64,000 nt of DNA from Radiobacillus deserti. GTDB lineage: Bacteria > Bacillota > Bacilli > Bacillales > Amphibacillaceae. Every line of letters begins with the position of its first letter. The stretch's first letter is position 1. The DNA lies in NCBI RefSeq assembly GCF_007301515.1, contig NZ_CP041666.1, positions 1,116,001 to 1,180,000 of the forward strand, in the 5' to 3' direction. The position numbers were made by a program, and so were the translations under genes. Below are positions 1-8,076 of this stretch, piece by piece. The notes below the pieces were generated by a model. That model searched no databases, had not been told where the DNA came from, and saw nothing but the letters and a program-made list of their open reading frames with translations.

Positions 1-2
1 AA

Positions 3-491
3 ATTACCCCGAATACGTGTGCAATTGTGAAAGAAACGGTAGATGGTGCACCAGTTTGTCTTATCTTAGAAGTAGAAGATAGCTTCTATGTTTCCTCCTC
101 TCCAAGTAAGTTAGTTGATCAAGGGTGTAAGTTTTTTGGAAGTAGTCTGAAAGGTCGGCAGGACGGAACTAAAGAAGTCTGTGGTATTACACATAAAGCA
201 CCTATTTCTATGGATCCTTCAAGTGGGATGTACTTCTTTCCAACCACCTCACCTCAGAATCCAAATTGCTCATGGATTGCTCATTCCCATATTGATCGAC
301 TTGAAAAAACTTCTTTTCAACAGACGATCGTTCACTTCAAAAATGGAACTTCTATCAAAGTCGACGTTTCCTACGGATCAATGATGAACCAAATTCAACG
401 AACCGCACAATTTCGATACTTATTGGATAATCGAGTAAAATTCTTCAGGAAAAATAAAGGAGATATGGTTGCCGAACCTTTTCCAAGCTAG
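3..491 (+). CDS. comK: ComK competence transcription factor (5' end cut by window)
   Basis: ComK is the DNA-binding master activator of late competence genes for DNA uptake and recombination. The frame is open from base 3, so the window edge removes the N-terminus (roughly 15-25 residues compared with the 192-residue B. subtilis protein) and no start can be chosen; the GTG at 27 is internal. Diagnostic ComK stretches are CKFFGSSLKGR, ITHKAPISMDPSS and PNCSWIAHSHI, in family order. After RTAQFRYLLDNR only about 20 residues remain, so the C-terminus is shorter than in B. subtilis and shows nothing like the FMLYPK peptide bound by MecA there, although mecA lies in this window. The following SDR, yhjD, yhjE and sipV match B. 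subtilis gene order. The family is certain; activity is not. Confidence 0.9.
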   Translation: MTPNTCAIVKETVDGAPVCLILEVEDSFYVSSSPSKLVDQGCKFFGSSLKGRQDGTKEVCGITHKAPISMDPSSGMYFFPTTSPQNPNCSWIAHSHIDRLEKTSFQQTIVHFKNGTSIKVDVSYGSMMNQIQRTAQFRYLLDNRVKFFRKNKGDMVAEPFPS

Positions 492-959
492 TTAATACCT
501 AATTGATTACTCTATTACTAAAAATGAAAAGTGGAAGACCTACATTTCTTTCTTTGCTATTCTAAATAACGAAGAGTTCGCGTTAAAGGAACCAATTCGA
601 CAACAAGGTCAAAACACCTACTAAACTATGTAAATTCACTAGTGTGACTTTATTTTTTTTAATAGATGTTTTTCTTTTAATTTTATATTTTCACGAAAGT
701 TAATCAATCTTGAAAATGAAATCTTTAATACAGATTCACTAGTAAACTTCTTTTTTTAATCCCTAATTTTAGTAATTATTTAAAAAAAGTATTTATATAA
801 CGTGGTAATAGTTGTATTAGTATCCTGATACATATATTTGTAGGGTGATTTTACTCTTAGGGAGGTGATCCATTACTTGTAGCTTGTAAGCATCTATGAC
901 TATTCACAGTTATAACCTATATTTGATTTTAGAAAGCTTCTATAAATTGAGGTGTTTTT
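492..959. other. 468-base gap between comK and a small membrane gene
   Basis: AT-rich sequence with no convincing gene. A GGGAGGTGATCC run at 860-871 is a full complement of the 16S rRNA 3' tail but no start codon or open frame follows at a usable distance (the next codons read TTG TAG). Nothing else was recognised. Confidence 0.5.
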
Positions 960-1244
960 TTGACTTGTCAATTAAGAATTCCATTAATTATTTTTGTTAT
1001 GGGTTCGTTAGCGGGTGTATTTCAATATCTTAATACTACTTCGGTTTCAGTGAACTATGGTGGAATTTACATCCTTCTTGTTGGGATTATCATATATCAA
1101 CTTGAAAAAAAGTATAAATCAAAAGAAAGTACCACTAATTTTGGGAGCTTTTTTAATTATTTCGGGAGTGTTAATAGATTATTCTTCTTCTCTTTTTCAA
1201 TAATTATATGTTGTTTTTATTTTTTATGTTTTACTAACAATTAA
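960..1244 (+). CDS. small membrane protein, probably frameshifted
   Basis: Not recognised. Starts at TTG behind GAGGTG (949-954, spacing 5). The first half is a normal membrane protein: a hydrophobic segment at residues 7-21 and another at about 33-47 (GGIYILLVGIIIYQ) followed by a Lys-rich stretch. The second half is Phe/Ser/Cys-rich and unconvincing. In the +1 frame the same bases read KKVPLILGAFLIISGV and then a stop at 1201-1203, a natural third membrane segment. One A too many in the AAAA at 1121-1124 would explain this, giving an intact protein of about 80 residues. The frame as it stands is therefore doubtful, and function is unknown. Confidence 0.4.
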   Translation: MTCQLRIPLIIFVMGSLAGVFQYLNTTSVSVNYGGIYILLVGIIIYQLEKKYKSKESTTNFGSFFNYFGSVNRLFFFSFSIIICCFYFLCFTNN

Positions 1245-1392
1245 TAAAATCTGAATGGGATTGTATGGTGTTAGATGGGATGTAATGAAAAGCGAAAGCC
1301 CCGAATTTCTTGTAGAAGCGTTGTTTAAAATAGCGAATAACAATAGATACTAGTACAGAATGAGTCGACATCGAAGAAAGGGGTCTTAAAGG

Positions 1393-1806
1393 ATGCAAGA
1401 AACAATCAATTACCTTCTGGATCATCCTCTCCTAGGAGTACTAGCAATTGGAGCAGCCTGGGTTGTGGTCACTTCTATTGTGAAATCGTTATTTAAAGCA
1501 GCCACGATTTTAGTCGTGGTGGGGCTCGCGCTCGTCGTATTTTTTGATTTTACGCCGAAAGAAGTATTAGAAAAAGGGTCCAATGTAGCTAATACCGGAA
1601 CCTCTTTATTTCAAAAAACGCTCCAACCTATGTTAACGAATACGAATGATTCTGAGGATGAAGCGTTTTTCATTCAAGAAAAAGATGGGGATACGGTGAT
1701 CTCTTTGGATTCCCTCGGCATTACATACAATCTGTCTGAGTTGTTTGAAACAGAAGAAGAGAAATCTCCGATGCAGCAAAAAAATGACGCATCGATTCCA
1801 CACTAA
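1393..1806 (+). CDS. hypothetical membrane protein, 137 aa
   Basis: Not assigned to a family. ATG start preceded by GAAAGGGG and a short spacer. Two hydrophobic segments (about residues 12-30 and 37-53, the second containing ILVVVGLALVVFF) are followed by an acidic, probably extracellular or cytoplasmic tail of about 85 residues rich in Asp, Glu and Ser with no Cys. The stop overlaps the stop region of the convergent SDR gene by four bases, and no hairpin separates the two. The length, topology and good ribosome site support a real gene, but nothing shows a role. Confidence 0.65.
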   Translation: MQETINYLLDHPLLGVLAIGAAWVVVTSIVKSLFKAATILVVVGLALVVFFDFTPKEVLEKGSNVANTGTSLFQKTLQPMLTNTNDSEDEAFFIQEKDGDTVISLDSLGITYNLSELFETEEEKSPMQQKNDASIPH

Positions 1807-2546
1807 TTTCGAAGAAAGCCACCCTCTGAATCAATCACTTGGCCGGTAATCCATGCTGCTTCGTCACTAGCTAGAAAGTTAACAAGACGCGCAGCATCCT
1901 CCGGAGCACCAATTCTGCCTAAGCCAAACTTTGGTTCTAAGTATGCTTTTATGTCTTCTGTCATCCAACCGGAATCGGTGGGGCCAGGGTTAACGGCATT
2001 CACCGTAATACCTAAAGGTGCAATCTCGGCAGATAATGTGGAAGTAAATGCAGTAATCGCCCCTTTAGTAGACGCGTAGGCTAATTCTTCTACCATAGGA
2101 CCTTTGGCTTGGCCGGAGGTCATATTAATAATTCTACCTGCTTTTAATCCTGTTTGTGCAAACCGTTTAGCAAATTCGACGCTTAACAACATCGTTCCGC
2201 GCATGTTCACTTCATAGTGACGATCCAATAATTCTGCGGTCAAATGCTGATAGCCATCATTTACGGAGTAAGCAGCATTGTTCACGAGCACCGTCGGGAA
2301 GCCTATTTGTTTCGTAACCGCATCAAGTAATTCGGTAGCTGAGCTTCGTTGAGCCAAATCTATGGTTGCTTTTCCACAACGTACCCCGACTTCACGTATT
2401 TCCTCTTGAAATGTTTCACTCCAACCTTTACTCCCCCAATCGGTAAAAAATATATCGTGGCCAGATTGAGCTAATCGGCGACAAATAGCTGTTCCAATAT
2501 CTCCTTGATGTCCGATTCCTGTTACTAAGGCGATAGATGGTGTCAT
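1803..2546 (-). CDS. SDR-family NAD(P)-dependent oxidoreductase
   Basis: Short-chain dehydrogenase/reductase, about 247 residues, the usual length for a single-domain classical SDR. Visible marks are an N-terminal glycine motif (TGIGHQGDIG, slightly longer than the canonical TGxxxGxG), VNNAA, the catalytic Ser in INMTSG, YASTK with the catalytic Tyr and Lys, and NAVNPGPT after it. The ATG at 2546 is chosen because GGAGGGGGAAGG sits directly upstream; a longer frame from 2570 has that ribosome site inside it. The C-terminal WITGQVIDSEGGF resembles FabG-like enzymes. The substrate is not predictable. B. subtilis carries an SDR gene near comK too, so this is probably the local equivalent. Confidence 0.88.
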   Translation of the reverse strand: MTPSIALVTGIGHQGDIGTAICRRLAQSGHDIFFTDWGSKGWSETFQEEIREVGVRCGKATIDLAQRSSATELLDAVTKQIGFPTVLVNNAAYSVNDGYQHLTAELLDRHYEVNMRGTMLLSVEFAKRFAQTGLKAGRIINMTSGQAKGPMVEELAYASTKGAITAFTSTLSAEIAPLGITVNAVNPGPTDSGWMTEDIKAYLEPKFGLGRIGAPEDAARLVNFLASDEAAWITGQVIDSEGGFLRN

Positions 2547-2581
2547 CCTTCCCCCTCCTTTTTTCTCCATTATACGCTGTA

Positions 2582-2965
2582 TTACGTAGCGGAAGGAAGT
2601 TCTATATGAGATAGTGCTTTTTTCATCAGTTCTTTTAAAATAATTTCCACTTTCTTTCGAATAGCAGGGTTAAAATAGTTTCTTTCTTCTTCTCTTCCTT
2701 TGCAAATAAAGAGAAAGGAAGTAAAGGAGTCATTTTTTGTAGAGGTGACCACCTGTAATTGCATGCGTTGCATGCGTTGGCGAAGTGCTCTTCTCTCTGT
2801 TGTCGCTATTTGTTCCATTTCTTCTAATAACTCAAGATATGGTTCTTTAATCTTAAAGACTCCTCTTTTAAACTGGTTTATGTCCTGGCGAATAACGAGA
2901 ATGGCCATGGAAAGGAATAAAAATCGGGAAGCCAGTTCAAACTCTTCCTGGTTGAGATAGCGCAA
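2582..2965 (-). CDS. YhjD-like conserved protein
   Basis: A basic soluble protein of about 127 residues resembling B. subtilis YhjD, in the same position upstream of yhjE-sipV. The TTG at 2965 is the likely start: AAGGAGGGG lies seven bases upstream, whereas the longer frame to 3016 would translate through that ribosome site. Residues after the middle contain TSTKNDSFTSFLFICKG and a C-terminal basic amphipathic stretch (NPAIRKKVEIILKEL). No catalytic motif or membrane segment is visible. The role of the family is not known to me. The identification rests on partial recall of YhjD and on gene order. Confidence 0.65.
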   Translation of the reverse strand: MRYLNQEEFELASRFLFLSMAILVIRQDINQFKRGVFKIKEPYLELLEEMEQIATTERRALRQRMQRMQLQVVTSTKNDSFTSFLFICKGREEERNYFNPAIRKKVEIILKELMKKALSHIELPSAT

Positions 2966-3156
2966 TGGTGTTCCCCTCCTTATACGAACGTGTGTTCTAT
3001 TATACAACATTAGCATATGCGAGTAAATGAAAAGAAATGCATGTCGAATAAGAAAAAGAATGAGGATATGATTTTTTCTAAGTTTACATTACAATGAATG
3101 TAGGGAAACTAGAGGATAAGAGTCTATGGGAGAAGCCAAGAGGAGTTTTGAATAGC

Positions 3157-3825
3157 ATGTATTTATTCGACATAGATATGCAAGAAATTAAAGAAATGGT
3201 GGAAAACGATCGATTAGACGATTTGATTAAGCAACTATTAAATAGCTATGAAAGCTTGGGACCTATACCAGGTATTGTTCTTCCATTTTTAGAGGCATTT
3301 CTGCCTTTCCTTCCACTTGTTGTTTTTGTATTAGCCAATTCAGCAGCATATGGATTATTAGAAGGGTTTCTATTTTCCTGGATTGGAGCAAGTGTTGGAG
3401 CGGTATGTGTATTTCTCATTGTTCGAAGGCTAGGTCAAAAACGGTTTTTCGTTTGGTTAAGAAATCATAAGCAGGTTAAGAAAGTGACGAGCTGGTTGGA
3501 ACGTCATGGGTTTGGACCTCTATTTTTATTGATGTGTTTTCCGTTTTCACCATCGTCCATTATTAATGTTGTAGCGGGATTAACAAAGATAAGCATTCAA
3601 CAGTTTGTGTTGGCGGTTCTATTAGGAAAAACCGTCATGATTTTTACCATTGCTTATGTCGGGGATAGTATTGTATCCTTTGCTCAAAAACCTGTAAAAA
3701 CAATCGTGGTCGGGGTTTGTATCGTCTTGTTCTGGTTGTTTGGGAAATTTCTAGAGAAAAAGCTTCAAAAGCGTGCAGAGCAAAGGGAAAAGGACGAAAC
3801 GACACAAGTAACAAAAATGAAATGA
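3157..3825 (+). CDS. TVP38/TMEM64 (SNARE-associated) membrane protein, YhjE-like
   Basis: Integral membrane protein of the TVP38/TMEM64 (DedA-related) family. Family marks are FLEAFLPFLPLVVFVLANSA near residue 45, then a Gly-rich helix with GASVGAV, GFGPLFLLMCFPFSPSSIIN and NVVAGLTKI, and a closing hydrophobic helix followed by a highly charged tail. The frame is open back to an ATG at 3094, but the AGGAG at 3141-3145 points to the ATG at 3157 (spacing 11), giving about 222 residues, close to the 207 of B. subtilis YhjE; the TTG at 3148 is an alternative. It lies directly upstream of sipV as in B. subtilis. Lipid scrambling or transport is proposed for relatives; the role here is unknown. Confidence 0.82.
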   Translation: MYLFDIDMQEIKEMVENDRLDDLIKQLLNSYESLGPIPGIVLPFLEAFLPFLPLVVFVLANSAAYGLLEGFLFSWIGASVGAVCVFLIVRRLGQKRFFVWLRNHKQVKKVTSWLERHGFGPLFLLMCFPFSPSSIINVVAGLTKISIQQFVLAVLLGKTVMIFTIAYVGDSIVSFAQKPVKTIVVGVCIVLFWLFGKFLEKKLQKRAEQREKDETTQVTKMK

Positions 3826-3882
3826 TTAAAACAAACTTCTCCGGGGTAAAATTCTTATAAGAAGACCTTGGAGGAAATTAAC

Positions 3883-4431
3883 ATGAATAAAAGAAGACTA
3901 TGGAAAATAGCTCGGACGGTACTAGTTGGTGTTGTATTGGCAGCGGTTTTACGTTCTTTTTTATTTGCAAGCTATGTTGTAGACGGAAAATCCATGGAAC
4001 CGACGTTGTATGATGGAAATTTATTAATGGTGAATAAGGTCGTCTATGATTGGAAGGACATTGATCGCTTTGATGTCATTATCTTCCATGCGAATAAAGA
4101 AGAGGATTATGTAAAACGAGTCATTGGTTTACCTGGTGACCAGATTGAATATAAACACGATCAATTGTATGTAAATGGAGAAAAAATTGAAGAGCACTAC
4201 TTAGATTCCTTTAAAAAAGAAGCAAATGGAATATTGACAGAAGACTTCACATTAGAAGGAATAACAGGAAAGCAAGAAGTTCCAGAAGGTCACTTGTTCG
4301 TTATGGGAGATAACCGAAGAAAGAGCTTAGATAGTCGCTCCTTCGGATTTGTATCAAAGGACACAGTCGTTGGAAAGGTAGACATACGCTACTGGCCGGT
4401 GTCTCAAGTAGGTTTTAGCTTCAAATATTAA
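3883..4431 (+). CDS. sipV: type I signal peptidase
   Basis: Removes signal peptides from exported pre-proteins on the outer face of the membrane. The 182-residue protein has one N-terminal membrane anchor (residues about 10-30), the catalytic Ser37 in GKSMEPT, the catalytic Lys78 in YVKRVIGLPGD, and the C-terminal box GDNRRKSLDSRSFG. The start is the ATG at 3883 behind GGAGG with eight bases spacing. Bacillus species have several such enzymes (SipS, SipT, SipU, SipV, SipW); the symbol sipV is taken from gene order (after yhjE, before addB) rather than from sequence differences. It follows the TVP38 gene closely and ends at a hairpin. Confidence 0.92.
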   Translation: MNKRRLWKIARTVLVGVVLAAVLRSFLFASYVVDGKSMEPTLYDGNLLMVNKVVYDWKDIDRFDVIIFHANKEEDYVKRVIGLPGDQIEYKHDQLYVNGEKIEEHYLDSFKKEANGILTEDFTLEGITGKQEVPEGHLFVMGDNRRKSLDSRSFGFVSKDTVVGKVDIRYWPVSQVGFSFKY

Positions 4432-4456
4432 AAAATGAAATGAAAAAAGTACAGGG

Positions 4457-4484
4457 GGCTGTTCACTTGCCGAGGTGAACAGCC
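4457..4484 (+). terminator. hairpin after sipV
   Basis: GGCTGTTCAC and GTGAACAGCC form a 10-bp perfect stem around an eight-base loop. The following T-rich stretch (TCTTCTT) is weak, so it may act as a modest terminator. Confidence 0.6.
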
Positions 4485-4584
4485 TCTTCTTGATATATGA
4501 TAGAAATGCCAAATTTCTACGGACCTATCTAGTAAACAAACATGATAAAATAGAACTAGATGAAAAATGTAGGAGGAGAGTTCG

Positions 4585-7500
4585 TTGGGAATCCGATTTA
4601 TGATAGGAAAAGCAGGAGCGGGGAAGAGTAGCGAAGTTCTCCGTGAAATAGAAGAAAAATTAAAACAGAACCCACAAGGGGCTCCAATTCTATATATTGT
4701 GCCTGACCAAATGACCTTTCAGCAAGAGTATGCCCTACTCAAAAAAGAAGGATTAACCGGTAGTATTCGTGCACAAGTATTTAGCTTCTCGAGATTAGCA
4801 TGGAGAGTCCTTCAAGAAACAGGTGGGGGGACGAGGAAGCATATTAGTTCGACAGGGCTTCAAATGCTCCTAAGAAAAATTACAGAAGAACGAACGAGCG
4901 ACTGGAGCATGTTTCAAAAAGCGATTGAAAAACAAGGCTTTATTCAGCAGTTGGAAACGATGCTTGCGGAATTTAAACGATATCGAATTACGCCAGATCT
5001 TCTTCGACAGCAAATGGCAACGATGGACCAGTACAAGCACCCGTATCCAGGTGAATTGGCGTTGCGAAATAAGTTAGATGATTTAACGTATATTTTTGAT
5101 CATATGACGGAAGCCCTTGCAGGTCACTACATGGATAGTGAAGACCAGCTCCAGCTGTTAGCAGAGAAAATAGGCGAGGCAGATTTTTTAGTAGGTTCCG
5201 AGATTTACTTAGATGGGTTTCACCGTTTTACCCCACAGGAATTGCTTGTTGTGGAGGCATTATTAAAGCGGGCTGAACAGGTCACGGTCACGCTAACGAT
5301 GGACCATCCAGCACAGACAGAACCCGTTTCAGAGTTAGATTTATTCTGCCAAACGAAGGAAACCTATCAAACGGTAGCATCACTTGCTAGGGAGCTTGGC
5401 ATGGAAGTAGAATCTCCTATTCTATTAGAACCGATAGATGGTAGGTTTCAAGATAGGCCATATTTTGCCCACCTAGAAAAATATTTTGATGTACGTCCAG
5501 CACCAGCGTATCAAGAAGCGGCACCTATTCAAATTTTTCAAGCTGTTCATCCACGTGCAGAAGTAGAAGGAGTAGCACAGGAAATTCTTCGCTTAGTCCG
5601 AGAGAATGGATATCGCTATAAAGACATGGCTGTTTTTATCCGTCAAACCGAGGTGTACCATGATTTAATTGATACCGTGTTTGAGGATTATGGTATTCCA
5701 GTTTTTATTGATGAAAAACGTACGATGCTGAACCATCCGTTAATAGAACTTATTCGGTCTGGATTAGATGTAGTGGAAGGAAACTGGCGATACGATGCCG
5801 TATTTCGTTTGTTAAAAACAGGCTTTATTCCAATAACAGATACAGAATACCCTCTGACACCAGATGCGATTGATGAACTAGAGAATTATGTGCTTGAGTA
5901 CGGAATTCGGGGAAGAAGTCGTTGGTTAGAGGACAAGCCGTGGATTTTCCAACGCTTTAGAGGTTTTGACCAAGCGTCCCAAACAGATAAAGAACGACAA
6001 ATGCAAGAGAAAATCAATCATTATAGAGATCAAGTGAAAACGGCCTTAAAAGACTTTGACACGAACCTCCGCAGTGCTAAAACCGTAGTGGAACGAGCAG
6101 AAGCCATATATACGTGGTTAGAAGAGATGGAGGTTCCACAACAGCTAGAAACCATTCGCAATCAGTATGACGAAGAAGGCGAGAATGAATCTGGCCGTGA
6201 ACAAGAGCAAGTGTGGGACGGAGTTATCCAACTGCTAGATGAGATGGTCGACATCATTGGGGAGCAATCGCTGTCACTATCCGTTTTCCGAACGGTGTTA
6301 GAAACAGGCTTAGAATCCCTTAAATTCTCGCATGTACCACCGAGTATGGACCATGTCGTCATCGGATCTATTGACCGTTCCCGGATGATGGGGGTTAAGT
6401 GTGCATTCTTATTAGGAGTGAACGAAGGCGTATGGCCAATGAAGCCGCCAAGCGATGGCATGATTACGGAGGAAGAGCGTGAACTGTTAGCAGAGCATGG
6501 AATGAAGCTAGCAGATGGTACAAAACGCCAATTGTTAGATGATTGGTTTTACGTATATCTTGCTTTCACTGCAGCACGAGATCGTCTTTGGGTTAGTTAT
6601 CCATTAAGTGATGAAGAAGGGAAATCGAAGGTACCTTCTCAATTAATCCGACGGATAGAAGCCCTATTTCCGAATGTACAACATGCTTTATTACAAGATG
6701 CAGACGAAGAAAAGGATGCCAAGCGTTTTATTACAACACCGATTAAAACAAGAGCTGCGCTTACCGCACAGTTAGCAAAAAGCTTAAGAGGGTATCCAGT
6801 AGATCAGCTTTGGTATCATGTATTGAATTGGTACGTGGAACGAGAAGACAAAGCAAGTACGACGTACACCATCTTGCAAAGTCTTTATTATCAAAACGTG
6901 CCGATGAACTTATCTAAAAAAACAACAGAGCAGCTTTATCCTAAGAAGGTGCTTGCGAGTGTTTCTCGTTTAGAAATGTTTTATCGATGCTCCTATCAGC
7001 ATTTTGCTCAATATAGTTTAGGGTTGCAGGAACGAAAAACGTATAAGCTAGATGCTCCGGATATAGGTCAGCTTTTCCACGAAGCATTAAAGCAAATTAC
7101 AGAATGGATTCAGCAAGAGGGGAAAGAGTTTGCGGATATGCGGAAAGAGGATGCGGCACGATATGCGGGAAAAGCAATCCAGCATTTAGGCCCGATTCTG
7201 CAGCACCAAATATTACACAGCTCAAATCGTTACCAATATATTCAACAAAAGCTACAGGAAGTCATTGCACGTGCTGCTTTTGTACTAGGAGAGCAAGCTC
7301 GTCAAAGCAAGTTTTCACCTGTAGGTTTAGAGCTTGGATTTGGTCCGAATCAACAGCTTCCACCAATCACATTGGACCTTCCGAATGGCTATGAAATCCA
7401 ATTACGGGGCCGAATTGACAGGGTAGACAAAGGTGTATTGGAGGATCAATTATTCTTACGAATTATTGATTATAAATCTAGTGCGAAAGGCTTGAATTTA

Positions 7501-8076
7501 ACGGAAGTGTATTATGGATTAGCACTTCAAATGCTGGCGTATTTAGATGTTGTGCTCGAGCATTCTGAAACATGGCTTGGTGTTAAAGCTTCTCCGGCCG
7601 GAGTATTGTACTTCCATGTGCATAATCCGATGATTTCAGATAATAAAAAGCCGTCTGATTTAGATATTGAAGAGGCTTTATTTAAGAAATTTAAAATGCA
7701 AGGCTTGCTATTAGAGGATAAGCAAATAGCCCAAATGATGGATATTCATATGGATGGTGGAATAAGTAAGATCGTCCCTGCAGGACTGAAAAAGACGGGA
7801 GAGTTCCGCAAGGGCTCTCATACGGCAGAAAAAGAGACGTTCCAGCAATTACAAGGACACATCCGAGCGTTAATGACGGACGCTGGCTTAAGTATGACAA
7901 ATGGAACAGTAGATTTAAACCCATTTCAGCAGAAGCAACAGACCGCTTGCACGTACTGTTCCTTCCGTTCCGTATGTCAGTTTGATCCGACACTGAAAGA
8001 AAACAATTATCGTAGATTACAAGATATGAAAGACGAAGATGTATTAGAAGCAATTCGAAGAAAGGACGATCAGTAA
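4585..8076 (+). CDS. addB: AddB subunit of the AddAB helicase-nuclease
   Basis: AddB forms with AddA the RecBCD-like enzyme that resects double-strand breaks and recognises Chi. At 1163 residues it matches B. subtilis AddB (1166). It starts at TTG behind AGGAGGAG. Visible: Walker A GKAGAGKS at residues 8-15; the four iron-sulfur cysteines C802, C1122, C1125 and C1131 (YRCSYQHF and CTYCSFRSVCQF) in the family spacing; and the C-terminal RecB-type nuclease core with LRGRIDRVD and IIDYKSS. The last base of its stop codon is the first base of the addA start, so the two are translationally coupled. A terminator-like hairpin separates it from sipV upstream. Confidence 0.97.
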   Translation: MGIRFMIGKAGAGKSSEVLREIEEKLKQNPQGAPILYIVPDQMTFQQEYALLKKEGLTGSIRAQVFSFSRLAWRVLQETGGGTRKHISSTGLQMLLRKITEERTSDWSMFQKAIEKQGFIQQLETMLAEFKRYRITPDLLRQQMATMDQYKHPYPGELALRNKLDDLTYIFDHMTEALAGHYMDSEDQLQLLAEKIGEADFLVGSEIYLDGFHRFTPQELLVVEALLKRAEQVTVTLTMDHPAQTEPVSELDLFCQTKETYQTVASLARELGMEVESPILLEPIDGRFQDRPYFAHLEKYFDVRPAPAYQEAAPIQIFQAVHPRAEVEGVAQEILRLVRENGYRYKDMAVFIRQTEVYHDLIDTVFEDYGIPVFIDEKRTMLNHPLIELIRSGLDVVEGNWRYDAVFRLLKTGFIPITDTEYPLTPDAIDELENYVLEYGIRGRSRWLEDKPWIFQRFRGFDQASQTDKERQMQEKINHYRDQVKTALKDFDTNLRSAKTVVERAEAIYTWLEEMEVPQQLETIRNQYDEEGENESGREQEQVWDGVIQLLDEMVDIIGEQSLSLSVFRTVLETGLESLKFSHVPPSMDHVVIGSIDRSRMMGVKCAFLLGVNEGVWPMKPPSDGMITEEERELLAEHGMKLADGTKRQLLDDWFYVYLAFTAARDRLWVSYPLSDEEGKSKVPSQLIRRIEALFPNVQHALLQDADEEKDAKRFITTPIKTRAALTAQLAKSLRGYPVDQLWYHVLNWYVEREDKASTTYTILQSLYYQNVPMNLSKKTTEQLYPKKVLASVSRLEMFYRCSYQHFAQYSLGLQERKTYKLDAPDIGQLFHEALKQITEWIQQEGKEFADMRKEDAARYAGKAIQHLGPILQHQILHSSNRYQYIQQKLQEVIARAAFVLGEQARQSKFSPVGLELGFGPNQQLPPITLDLPNGYEIQLRGRIDRVDKGVLEDQLFLRIIDYKSSAKGLNLTEVYYGLALQMLAYLDVVLEHSETWLGVKASPAGVLYFHVHNPMISDNKKPSDLDIEEALFKKFKMQGLLLEDKQIAQMMDIHMDGGISKIVPAGLKKTGEFRKGSHTAEKETFQQLQGHIRALMTDAGLSMTNGTVDLNPFQQKQQTACTYCSFRSVCQFDPTLKENNYRRLQDMKDEDVLEAIRRKDDQ

